DNA of 9,660 nucleotides. Source: an uncultured Archangium sp. (GTDB lineage Bacteria; Myxococcota; Myxococcia; Myxococcales; Myxococcaceae). The notes beneath the pieces were generated by a model, which worked only from the letters and a program-made list of their open reading frames with translations, made no database searches and was not told the DNA's origin. Each line of letters starts with the position of its first letter. Within the stretch, counting starts at the first letter, position 1. Where the stretch lies: positions 1-9,660 of the forward strand of contig CAMLFP010000205.1 in NCBI GenBank assembly GCA_946479335.1, written 5' to 3'. This document shows positions 1 to 6,087 of this stretch, one piece after another. Both the position numbers and the translations under genes were made by a program.

Positions 1-311
1 GCCACGTTAGTCACCGAGTTGGGCTTCGCGTCGGGATTCCAGTCGGGAGGCAGCCGGCCGGTGCGCTCGAGCTGGCGGTACTTCTGGTAGTGCGCCGCGC
101 AGTAGCCCTTGCTGCGCGCGGGGCGGCCACAGCCCTGCAGCGCGCACTTGCGGCCGGCGTTGGTGGTGCGGCCCGAGACGTCCTTCACCGGGCGGCCCGG
201 GCCACGCTTCACGGGAGTCGACGTCAACGCCTTGAGCTGCGCGCGAAGCGGAGCCAGCTGCCGCGCGACCTCAGCTGCGACCAGTTCCCGAATCGTGTTG
301 TCGATGGACAT
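1..311 (-). CDS. Zinc-knuckle small basic protein, partial (3' end outside window)
   Basis: ATG at 311 reading leftwards gives 103 codons open to the window edge, so the C-terminus is missing. The first ~30 residues are probably helical (MSIDNTIRELVAAEVARQ...). Next comes a basic KRGPGRP stretch (about residues 35-41) resembling an AT-hook. After that is a C-x4-C-x10-C-x2-H pattern (KCALQGCG...GYCAAHY, residues ~55-76), followed by a basic YQKYRQLERTGRLPPDW segment. The Cys/His spacing fits a single zinc knuckle of the kind seen in small phage- and nuclease-associated DNA-binding proteins. Together the motifs suggest a nucleic-acid-binding role, but no catalytic residues are visible and no function is assigned. 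It lies 34 nt downstream of the exporter stop codon on the same strand, separated by an inverted repeat, so it may be a separate unit. No strong Shine-Dalgarno is seen before the ATG. Confidence 0.7.
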   Translation of the reverse strand, partial: MSIDNTIRELVAAEVARQLAPLRAQLKALTSTPVKRGPGRPVKDVSGRTTNAGRKCALQGCGRPARSKGYCAAHYQKYRQLERTGRLPPDWNPDAKPNSVTNV

Positions 312-336
312 GTGCCCGAAGGGCTTAGCACTCAAA

Positions 337-363
337 CCAACACAATCAATTGTCTTGTGTTGG
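337..363. repeat. Perfect 9-bp inverted repeat around exporter stop codon (possible terminator or operator)
   Basis: CCAACACAA at 337-345 and TTGTGTTGG at 355-363 are exact reverse complements separated by 9 bases. The loop contains a CAATTG palindrome and the TGA stop of the exporter gene (346-348 on the minus strand). The stem has only 4 G/C pairs. It is followed in the minus direction by just TTT, so it is a poor classical intrinsic terminator. A protein-binding site or processing signal is equally possible. Both arms resemble the A/T-rich motif found elsewhere in the operon. Confidence 0.5.
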
Positions 364-1581
364 CTTCAACTCAGACAGCGGGGGCAATGTTCTCAACTGT
401 GGGAACACGACGAACACCACCGCGGCGACGACCAGCGTGCCCACGCCGCCGAAGACCACCGAGACGAGCGGGGTGAAGAGCGCCGCCACCGACGCCGACT
501 CGAAGGCGCCGAACTCGTTCGACAGTCCGATGAAGACGCCGTTGATGGCCGAGACGCGCCCGCGCATCGCGTCGGGGGTGAGCGACTGCTCCAGCGTGGA
601 GCGGATGACCACCGACACGTTGTCGAAGACGCCGGTGAAGAAGAGCGCCAGCAGCGAGAGCCACATCACCGTCGAGAGCCCGAAGGCGATGGTCGACACG
701 CCGAAGCCCGCCACAGTCCATAACAACACCACGCCCGGGCGCCGCCACGGCTTGAGCCGGGTCTGCACCAGCGCCATGCACAGCGCGCCGAGGCTGGGGG
801 CCGCGCGGAGCCAGCCCAGGCCTTCGGGGCCCACGTGGAGCACGTCCTTCGCGTAGACCGGCAGGAGCGCCACCGCGCCGCCCAGCAGCACCGCGAAGAG
901 GTCGAGGGTGATGGCCGCGAGGAAGACGCGCGTCTTCTTCACGAAGCGGAACCCGGCCAGCAGGTCCTGCACGCCGTTGCTGGCGCCGGTGAGCGCCGCC
1001 GGCTTGTGCGGCAGCGTGTAGAGCATCGCCGCGAAGAAGAGGTGCGAGGCCACCGCGAAGCCGAAGGCCACCTGCGCGTTCGACGAGAGCGCGATGAAGA
1101 AGCCCGCCAGCGCCGGGCCGGAGATGGCCGCCAATTCGTACGCGCTGGAGAACCACGCGTTGGCGTTGGCGAACTCCTTCGGCGGCACCAGCTGCGGCAA
1201 CAGCGCACGCACCGCCGGGCCATGAAAGGCCGCGCCCACGCCGGTGAGGAAGAGCGCCGGGTAGAACAACCACGCGTCCCACTTGAAGTGCGTCACCACC
1301 ATCAGCGCCGCGGCGGCGGTGGCCATCAACAGGTGCGTGGCCATCGCCACGTGGCGGCGCGGGTAGCGGTCTGACGCGATGCCCGCGGGCAGCGAGAGCA
1401 GCACCACCGGCACCACCTCCACGAGGCCGACCCACGCCAGCGCCCACTTCGAGGCGGTCAGTTCATACAGTTGCCACCCGACGGCGACGGAGGTGGCGGT
1501 GGTGCCCAGCTCCGACACGAAGCGCCCCGCGGCGAGGCGCGCGACGCCGGGGTGGCGGAACGCGGCGAACCCATCACTCAT
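346..1581 (-). CDS. MFS_3 (EntS-like) major facilitator superfamily exporter
   Basis: 411-aa integral inner-membrane protein with about twelve hydrophobic segments. Motif A of the superfamily is clear between TM2 and TM3 (GIASDRYPRR, residues 67-76). The N-terminus RFVSELGTTATSVAVGWQLYELT and the second-half MRGRVSAINGVFIGLSNEFGAFESA segment are typical of the MFS_3 family. That family includes the enterobactin exporter EntS and several proton-driven drug or siderophore exporters. By family it should export a small molecule by proton antiport; the substrate cannot be read from the sequence. ATG at 1581 is preceded by GAGG about 8 nt upstream and lies 4 nt after the stop of the preceding lipoprotein gene, so the two are almost certainly co-transcribed and perhaps coupled. 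It is the last gene of the putative envelope operon. Its TGA lies in the loop of the inverted repeat at 337-363. Family assignment is strong; a role in metallophore or metal efflux is inference from the neighbours. Confidence 0.9.
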   Translation of the reverse strand: MSDGFAAFRHPGVARLAAGRFVSELGTTATSVAVGWQLYELTASKWALAWVGLVEVVPVVLLSLPAGIASDRYPRRHVAMATHLLMATAAAALMVVTHFKWDAWLFYPALFLTGVGAAFHGPAVRALLPQLVPPKEFANANAWFSSAYELAAISGPALAGFFIALSSNAQVAFGFAVASHLFFAAMLYTLPHKPAALTGASNGVQDLLAGFRFVKKTRVFLAAITLDLFAVLLGGAVALLPVYAKDVLHVGPEGLGWLRAAPSLGALCMALVQTRLKPWRRPGVVLLWTVAGFGVSTIAFGLSTVMWLSLLALFFTGVFDNVSVVIRSTLEQSLTPDAMRGRVSAINGVFIGLSNEFGAFESASVAALFTPLVSVVFGGVGTLVVAAVVFVVFPQLRTLPPLSELKPTQDN

Positions 1582-1585
1582 GGCG

Positions 1586-2287
1586 CTACCTCGCGGTGAT
1601 GGTGCAGGGCGCGCCGTTGAAGGTGCCGATGGTGCGCACCTGGAACTGGAGGAAGCCCTCCAGCGCGCCGGTGAAGATCGACTGCTCGTAGCTCGACGGC
1701 GTCGGGGTGGTGCGCAGCTCCTCCATCGTCACCACGGAGTCGCCGGTGTCGGCGTTGAAGAGGGCCTCGCCCAGCAGCGTGCCCGCGTCGGTGAAGGAGT
1801 CGCTCCACAGCCGCGTGACGTCGACGGTGAGCTCCGCGTTGGCCTTGCCGCCGGAGGGGATGGTCACGCCCTCCACGCAATGTGAATACAACGTGTCGGA
1901 GGTGAACGACCACGCGAAGGTCTTGTTTGTATTGTCTTTGCTGAGCGCGCCTTCGACCTCGAGCGAGACGCCGCCGTCGTTGCCGACCGACCAGCTCACC
2001 GCGTCCCACCGTTGGGCGGGCACGTTCTCGAAGACGCGCACCAGCCGCGGCGCGGGCTCGCGGAGGTCGACGGCCAGCGCGCCGTTGGTGGTGGGGCCGC
2101 TCTGCCCGGCGCTGGTGGCGAGCGTGAACTCACCGACGGAGAGGCCCACCTTCGTGAAGGTCACCGTGTAGCCATCGGCGGTGGTGAACCCGTTCTCGAC
2201 GCTCGCGCCTCCGGAGGCCGTCAACGTCAACCGGCCCGGAGCGGGGCCGCAAGCACACAGCAACGACAGACACAGCAACGCGCGCAT
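1586..2287 (-). CDS. Lipoprotein of unknown function (paralogue 1, degenerate sites)
   Basis: 233 aa. The short signal MRALLCLSLLCAC ends in a lipobox-like LCAC, giving acylated Cys13; Cys at -2 is unusual but tolerable. The mature protein looks beta-rich. It aligns by eye along its length with the 277-aa lipoprotein encoded just upstream in the operon: DGYTVTFTKVGLSVGEF (39-54), VFENVPAQRWDAVSWSV (85-101), NKTFAWSFTSDTLYSHC (121-137), an EF-hand-like stretch NADTGDSVVTMEEL (178-191), and a C-terminal GAPCTITAR. Cys137 and Cys228 match Cys161 and Cys271 of that paralogue and could form a disulfide. The HGDH motif of the paralogue is absent here and the EF-hand loop is degenerate, so a metal site may have been lost. 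The start is the only good ATG; no clear Shine-Dalgarno is seen. The gene begins 31 nt after the previous stop and ends 4 nt before the exporter. No named family is recognised. Confidence 0.82.
   Translation of the reverse strand: MRALLCLSLLCACGPAPGRLTLTASGGASVENGFTTADGYTVTFTKVGLSVGEFTLATSAGQSGPTTNGALAVDLREPAPRLVRVFENVPAQRWDAVSWSVGNDGGVSLEVEGALSKDNTNKTFAWSFTSDTLYSHCVEGVTIPSGGKANAELTVDVTRLWSDSFTDAGTLLGEALFNADTGDSVVTMEELRTTPTPSSYEQSIFTGALEGFLQFQVRTIGTFNGAPCTITAR
1926..1940 (+). repeat. A/T-rich recurring motif copy inside lipoprotein 1
   Basis: TTTGTATTGTCTTTG. Its first nine bases, TTTGTATTG, recur exactly at 3739-3747 and, reverse-complemented, at 6014-6022. In the gene it encodes Asp-Asn-Thr-Asn-Lys with A-ending codons that are rare in this high-GC sequence. 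Its function is unknown. Confidence 0.35.
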
Positions 2288-2318
2288 GGCGGCGCGGTTA
2301 GCACAGGAGTGGGCTGGG

Positions 2319-3152
2319 CTACTCGATGCGCGACACCGTGCACTCGCCCTCTCCGCGGAAGTGCCCGACGGTGCGCGCCAGCGCCTTCATGAACGCGCCC
2401 AGCGTCGGCGCGTCGAAACCTGAGGGGTCGTACGTGGTGACGTCGATGGGCGCCGCGTCGAGCTCGGCGAGGGTGATTTCTCCGTCGTGGTCCGCGTCGG
2501 CGGCGGCCTTCTCGTCGAAGCGGAGCGAGGTCTGAATCGACGAGTCGGGCGAGGCCTTGAGCCGGTCGTAAAAGAGGTGGTCACCGTGAGTGGTGAGCTC
2601 GCTCACGTCGGTGCCGCCGACGGTGACCACCACGCCTTCAATGGGCGCGCCGCTCTCCGCAGGCTGCGTGCAGTCGTGGTACCGCGTGGCGGTGGTGAAG
2701 CCCCAGTGGAAGGTCTTGGTGACGGCGCCCTTCGTGGCGGAGCCCGCGACGTAGAGCGAGAAGCCGCCCTCGTTCATCAGCACGCGGTCGTCTTCGGTGG
2801 CGCCGATGAGCAGCGCGTCGCCCGCCGCCGGGCGGATCTCGTAGCTCACGCGGTCCCACGCCTGCGCGTCGACGTCATCGAAGGTGACGAGGTCCTTGCG
2901 GCCGGCCTTCGTGTTGTCGACCAGCCGCGCGCCGGTCAGCGTCGCCGCGGTGGTGCCCTTCGCGTCGGCCACGGTGATGCCCGCGAAGGTGACGAGGAAC
3001 TTGTCGTAGTGCAGTGCCCAGCTGTCGGCGAACTCCGTCGCGGGGATGCCGTGTTCGATGAAGTCCTCACCCCAGGTGGTGAACTTCTCGGTGCCGGTGC
3101 CGGGTGCGCACGCGGTGAGGAGACACAGCACAACACATGACTTCAGCTTCAT
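2319..3152 (-). CDS. Lipoprotein with EF-hand loop and HGDH motif (paralogue 2)
   Basis: 277 aa from the ATG at 3152. The signal MKLKSCVVLCLLTAC has a clean LTAC lipobox (acylated Cys15). The mature protein begins with a tryptophan/acid-rich stretch (TTWGEDFIEHGIPATEFADSW) and then a beta-rich body like that of the 233-aa lipoprotein downstream. A canonical 12-residue EF-hand loop, DADHDGEITLAE, lies at 219-230 with acidic residues at positions 1, 3, 5 and 12, predicting calcium binding. A THGDHLFYD segment (188-196) and YHDC (158-161) supply His/Asp residues that could bind a transition metal. Cys161 and Cys271 may pair. The start is fixed by AAGGGAAG five nt upstream and by the signal peptide; an upstream in-frame ATG would put an Arg-rich stretch ahead of the signal. 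It sits between the other two lipoprotein genes, after a 92-nt gap with a hairpin, so it may have extra transcriptional control. Probable outer-membrane or periplasmic accessory protein to the receptor; no named family recognised. Confidence 0.85.
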   Translation of the reverse strand: MKLKSCVVLCLLTACAPGTGTEKFTTWGEDFIEHGIPATEFADSWALHYDKFLVTFAGITVADAKGTTAATLTGARLVDNTKAGRKDLVTFDDVDAQAWDRVSYEIRPAAGDALLIGATEDDRVLMNEGGFSLYVAGSATKGAVTKTFHWGFTTATRYHDCTQPAESGAPIEGVVVTVGGTDVSELTTHGDHLFYDRLKASPDSSIQTSLRFDEKAAADADHDGEITLAELDAAPIDVTTYDPSGFDAPTLGAFMKALARTVGHFRGEGECTVSRIE

Positions 3153-3157
3153 TTTGT

Positions 3158-3165
3158 CTTCCCTT
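3158..3165 (-). promoter_or_regulatory. Ribosome binding site of the 277-aa lipoprotein gene
   Basis: AAGGGAAG on the minus strand, five nt before ATG at 3152. It decides this start over the in-frame ATG further upstream (3206), which has no such site. Confidence 0.7.
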
Positions 3166-3200
3166 TGTTTGTATAGAACTGTGAATCGACGACGCGCGCC

Positions 3201-3242
3201 CCTCACCCCCGCTGCGCGGACCCTCTCCCCACGGGAGAGGGG
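3201..3242. repeat. GC-rich palindromic intergenic element with strong hairpin
   Basis: CCCTCTCCC at 3221-3229 and GGGAGAGGG at 3233-3241 form a perfect 9-bp stem with a 3-nt loop, preceded by CCTCACCCCC at 3201-3210. The CCTCACCCC...CCCTCTCCC...GGGAGAGGG layout matches short dispersed intergenic palindromes common in many high-GC proteobacteria and myxobacteria. It lies 3 nt after the stop of the 244-aa lipoprotein gene and before the 277-aa one. It could stabilise the upstream transcript or partly terminate it. There is no T tract, so a classical terminator is not claimed. Confidence 0.6.
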
Positions 3243-3244
3243 AT

Positions 3245-3979
3245 TCAGGGCTGGAGCTGGAACTCGTAGGCGCTGAGTTGCGCCAGTCCCAACGCGAAGC
3301 CGATGTGCGGCACCGACGCGGGGTCGACCAACGTCGGCGCGTCAGCGGTGCCCGGCGCGACCTGCGTGAAGTCCACGAGGTTGAACCAGACGCGCGGCTT
3401 GACGGTGACCAGCACGGTCTCGTCGCCGTCGATGACGTCTTCAGCGAACGTGCACCCGGAGATCTGCGCGTCGCTCGCGCTGCGCTCGAGGTCTGCGAGC
3501 GTGGCTTCGAAGGTGAAGTACACGACGCCGCCGTCGCGCTCCGCGGCGCCGCTGACGCGCGCGGCGATTCCGGCGTCATCTTGAGAGAACGAGAAGGTGG
3601 CCGAGCGCACGGGCCCGGTGAGCCCCGTGCCGTCGGCCATCGCGAACGGCCCGGCGGCCATCAGGTCGAAGGTCTGCGGCACCAGCATCTGCCCGACGGC
3701 GTTGCCCGGCACGTAGTGGCCGGGGTGCGCGTACGCCGTTTGTATTGGTTTGAGAAACTCGAAGCGGCGCCGTGGCGCGCGGGTGAAGGCCGGCTCGCCG
3801 TCGAAGTAGTACAGCGGCCCGGTGGAGAGCGTCGCCTCCGTGAGCGTGACGTTCCACCCAGAGGCGGTGACGAAGCCGCCGTCGAGGTCGGAGGTCAGGC
3901 GGGTGTGCAGCACCACCTGCTTGCCGGTGGTCGAATTCGCTCCGCAGCCCAGCAACAACAAACACATGAGTCGCTTCAT
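3245..3979 (-). CDS. Lipoprotein with HPGH motif, partner of TonB-dependent receptor
   Basis: 244 aa. The signal MKRLMCLLLLGC has a canonical LLGC lipobox (acylated Cys12). The mature part is predicted beta-rich: GGFVTASGWNVTLTEATLSTGPLYYF (34-59) resembles the opening strands of the two downstream lipoproteins, so all three may share a fold. A conspicuous AYAHPGHYVPGNAVGQML segment (82-99) contains His85 and His88, candidate metal ligands. Later come TGPVRSATFSF (121-131), SGCTF (174-178) and VKPRVWFNLVDF (193-204). ATG at 3979 follows AGGA at 6 nt and lies 12 nt after the receptor stop codon, so co-expression with the receptor is very likely. By position it may be a surface or periplasmic ligand-binding partner, as lipoproteins beside TonB receptors often are. 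The gene contains a rare ATA codon inside the A/T-rich motif at 3739-3754. Metal binding is inference from the histidines only. Confidence 0.85.
   Translation of the reverse strand: MKRLMCLLLLGCGANSTTGKQVVLHTRLTSDLDGGFVTASGWNVTLTEATLSTGPLYYFDGEPAFTRAPRRRFEFLKPIQTAYAHPGHYVPGNAVGQMLVPQTFDLMAAGPFAMADGTGLTGPVRSATFSFSQDDAGIAARVSGAAERDGGVVYFTFEATLADLERSASDAQISGCTFAEDVIDGDETVLVTVKPRVWFNLVDFTQVAPGTADAPTLVDPASVPHIGFALGLAQLSAYEFQLQP
3739..3754 (+). repeat. A/T-rich recurring motif copy inside the 244-aa lipoprotein gene
   Basis: TTTGTATTGGTTTGAG. It matches the minus-strand sequence at 346-331 (ATTGTGTTGGTTTGAG) at 14 of 16 positions and 6054-6069 (TTTGTGTTGGTTTGTG) at 14 of 16. Read as coding (minus) it gives CCA ATA CAA, including the rare ATA codon. 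Confidence 0.35.
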
Positions 3980-3991
3980 CGGGTGTCCTGC

Positions 3992-6034
3992 TCAGAGAAA
4001 CAGCGTGAGGGTGCCGCGCGCGGAGAACGGCGCGCCGACGGTGACGTGCTCCTGCGGCACGAGGCTCGCGGCGCCGTTCGCGTTCCACTTCGAGGCGTAG
4101 AGGAAATCGCCCTCGTACCAACGCGCGTTGGTGAGGTTCCAGAACTGCGCGCCCACCTCGAAGTGCCACCAGCGCACCGCGACGCGCGCGTCGAGCAACG
4201 CGAGGTCAGTGCCGAACTTTCCGTACGGGAGCGGGCGAATCGCCAGCACCGAGCCGCCGACCCCCATCGTCAACTTCACGGGGTGCGTCAGCAGCGTGCC
4301 GACCTCCGGAGTCACCGCGGCGTCGAGGCGCGCGACGAGCTGCGGCGAGTACGGCACCAGCGCGCCCACCGCGTACTGCGAATTCCCCTCGACGAATGAC
4401 GCGCGGCTGTACGTGACGCTGGCGCTGATCAACATCCACGTGCGTGGAGTCACGACGGTCTCCGCGGTGCCGCCCACGCGCTGGGTCGCCGGCACCCAGC
4501 TGTTGCGCACCGTCGCCTGGTCGAAGACGAGGTCGTCGCTCAGGTGCGTGTAGAAGCCCGCGAGCGAGCCGCGCACCTTCTCGAAGTCGAGCCGCACGCC
4601 TCCCTCCACTGAGCGCACTGAAGTAAACGGCGTCGTCTGCCCGTCTTGCAGGCTGCGCGCTTGTGGTGAGCGGAAGCCCTCGCCGTAGCTGACGAGAATC
4701 TTCAGCGGCGCCAGGGGGTGCACCTCGACGGTGGCCTTCGGCCCGACGTGGAGGCCCTGCGACGCGCGCGCCTGACCACCAGCGTCTTGCGTGAAATAGC
4801 CGAGGCCGTCGAGGCGCAGCCCGCCGCGCACCGTGAGAAACCAGAACGGGTGCAGCGCGAGGTCGAGCCACGCGCCGACGTTGAAGCCGCGCACGCGCGC
4901 GTCGACCGGCGTGGCCAGCACCGCGTTGTCGATGTTGGAGACGTGCCGCTGCGACTGGTTGATGAAGTCTCCGCGACCGCTGACGCCCGCCTCGATGGTG
5001 TCGCGCTTCGAGAAGAGCGCCACGCGCGCGCGGTAGTGGCCGTTGAAGCCCACCACCGCGTCGTCGTTGAGCTGCTGCTGCCCGTCGCCCTCCGGGCTGG
5101 TGAGGTAGCCGGTGAAGTTCTCGCGGAGCTGCATGGTCCGGTAGACGAAGAAGGCCGTCAGTGCGCCCGAGGTGCCCGCGCCGTCGCGGCGCAGTTCTGC
5201 GACCACCTGCGTGCGCGACGCCGAGCCGCCCTGCGTCGGGTCGTACGTCGAGAAGCGGTCGACCGCGCCGCTCGCCACCTCGGAGCGCAGCAGCACCCCC
5301 GCCGTCGAATAGCGCGTGAAGTACGTCGAGGCCTGGAAGCGCAGTGAGAGCTCGTTGCCCAGCGGCACCAACACCTGCCCGATGCCCGCCGCACGTTGCG
5401 CCGCGCGCGAAGGCCCGAAGCCGTCAGTTGTGTACAACTCCGCGGCGAGGAATGTCTGGTTTGAAATTTCGCGCGGCTGGTACGCGAGGAAGGCGCGCCA
5501 GGTGTTGAACGAGCCGCCCTCGACCTTCGCGGTGAGCCCGGGGTCGTTGACGCCGAGGTCGAAGCGCAGCGAGCCCGCCACCGCGAAGTCGCCCTGCCGA
5601 GGGTCGTAGGTGCCCGGCGTCGCGGTGACCTGCTGCACCACCTCCGGTGGGAGGAAGTGCAGGTCGGCGTACCCCTGCCCGTGGAGGTTGGAGACGTCGT
5701 TGACCGGCGCACCGGCCGCGTTGATTTCAAGGTCCTGCCCGTGCACCGCGTCGAAGCCCCGGTAGAACATCTGCATCGCACTGCCCTCGCCGCCGTGCTG
5801 GGTGACGAACATCCCCGGCACGAGGAACAGCAGCTCATCGGCGGAGCGATGCGGTGCGGCCTCGATGACCGCGCGCTCCACGGTGACGGCCGATGCGCTG
5901 CGCTCCGACGGCGCCGCGCGCACGGTGGTGGACAAGCCCGGTGGCTCCACGCGCGGTGCGCCCGCATCGGGAACTTCGTCGGCGCGCGCAGACGCAGCGC
6001 ACACCGTGCAAAGCAATACAAAGGCACGCGACAC
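3992..6034 (-). CDS. TonB-dependent outer-membrane receptor
   Basis: 680 aa, normal for the family. The signal peptide MSRAFVLLCTVCAASARA is probably cleaved before DEVPDAG. LSTTVRA (34-40) is a plausible TonB box. The plug domain (~47-160) contains SADELLFLVPGMFVTQHGG, MFYRGFDAVHGQDLEINAAGAP, NLHGQGYADLHFLPPEVV and GTYDPRQGDFAVAGSLRF. The remainder (~161-680) alternates hydrophobic and polar residues as in a 22-strand barrel, with ILVSYGEGFRSPQARSL (typical mid-barrel receptor motif) and a C-terminal FSARGTLTLFL. It should import a scarce ligand across the outer membrane using TonB-ExbBD energy. No siderophore-, cobalamin- or heme-specific signature is recognised. The start is GTG at 6034, chosen for AAGGAG five nt upstream and the signal peptide. 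It is the second gene of the operon, 53 nt after the His-rich gene and 12 nt before the first lipoprotein gene. Family confidence is very high; the substrate is unknown and a metal or chelate is only inferred. Confidence 0.95.
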   Translation of the reverse strand: MSRAFVLLCTVCAASARADEVPDAGAPRVEPPGLSTTVRAAPSERSASAVTVERAVIEAAPHRSADELLFLVPGMFVTQHGGEGSAMQMFYRGFDAVHGQDLEINAAGAPVNDVSNLHGQGYADLHFLPPEVVQQVTATPGTYDPRQGDFAVAGSLRFDLGVNDPGLTAKVEGGSFNTWRAFLAYQPREISNQTFLAAELYTTDGFGPSRAAQRAAGIGQVLVPLGNELSLRFQASTYFTRYSTAGVLLRSEVASGAVDRFSTYDPTQGGSASRTQVVAELRRDGAGTSGALTAFFVYRTMQLRENFTGYLTSPEGDGQQQLNDDAVVGFNGHYRARVALFSKRDTIEAGVSGRGDFINQSQRHVSNIDNAVLATPVDARVRGFNVGAWLDLALHPFWFLTVRGGLRLDGLGYFTQDAGGQARASQGLHVGPKATVEVHPLAPLKILVSYGEGFRSPQARSLQDGQTTPFTSVRSVEGGVRLDFEKVRGSLAGFYTHLSDDLVFDQATVRNSWVPATQRVGGTAETVVTPRTWMLISASVTYSRASFVEGNSQYAVGALVPYSPQLVARLDAAVTPEVGTLLTHPVKLTMGVGGSVLAIRPLPYGKFGTDLALLDARVAVRWWHFEVGAQFWNLTNARWYEGDFLYASKWNANGAASLVPQEHVTVGAPFSARGTLTLFL
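6014..6022 (-). repeat. Third exact copy of TTTGTATTG
   Basis: Reads TTTGTATTG on the minus strand inside the receptor signal-peptide codons (Phe-Val-Leu). It is the same nine-mer as at 1926-1934 and 3739-3747 but on the opposite strand and in a different reading-frame context. Confidence 0.3.
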
Positions 6035-6039
6035 ACGCG

Positions 6040-6045
6040 CTCCTT
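6040..6045 (-). promoter_or_regulatory. Ribosome binding site of the TonB receptor gene
   Basis: AAGGAG on the minus strand with a 5-nt spacer to GTG at 6034. It supports a GTG start directly before the signal peptide. An overlapping GTG at 6036 is in another frame and encodes an Arg/Ser-rich shadow. Confidence 0.75.
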
Positions 6046-6053
6046 GAAAGGTG

Positions 6054-6069
6054 TTTGTGTTGGTTTGTG
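6054..6069 (+). repeat. A/T-rich recurring motif copy in the receptor 5' leader
   Basis: TTTGTGTTGGTTTGTG, in the 53-nt gap between the His-rich gene and the receptor. Its 12-base core TTGTGTTGGTTT (6055-6066) recurs exactly, in the opposite orientation, at 334-345 at the far end of the operon. This copy is non-coding and lies just upstream of the receptor ribosome binding site. Confidence 0.4.
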
Positions 6070-6087
6070 GGCGGCTTCGCGGCGCGG

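Noticed and set aside
337..363. Calling the inverted repeat a rho-independent terminator
   Set aside because: The stem is A/T-leaning and there is only TTT after it in the minus direction, so it is listed as an inverted repeat of uncertain role.
371..1447. Minus-strand frame (358 codons) overlapping the exporter in another phase
   Set aside because: Gly/Arg/Ala-rich out-of-frame reading. The exporter frame has motif A and about twelve hydrophobic helices.
3153..3206. Upstream extension of the 277-aa lipoprotein (18 extra codons)
   Set aside because: It would place an Arg-rich stretch before a perfect lipoprotein signal. ATG 3152 has a good ribosome site.
1586..3979. Identification of the three lipoproteins as MbnP-type copper-binding proteins
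   Set aside because: Size, beta-rich character and metal-gene context were suggestive, but the characteristic MbnP sequence features and a partner di-heme MbnH gene are not seen.
3278..4399. Plus-strand frame (373 codons) opposite the 244-aa lipoprotein and the receptor
   Set aside because: Arg/Glu/Val-rich shadow with no domain. The opposite strand carries a lipobox protein and the receptor C-terminus.
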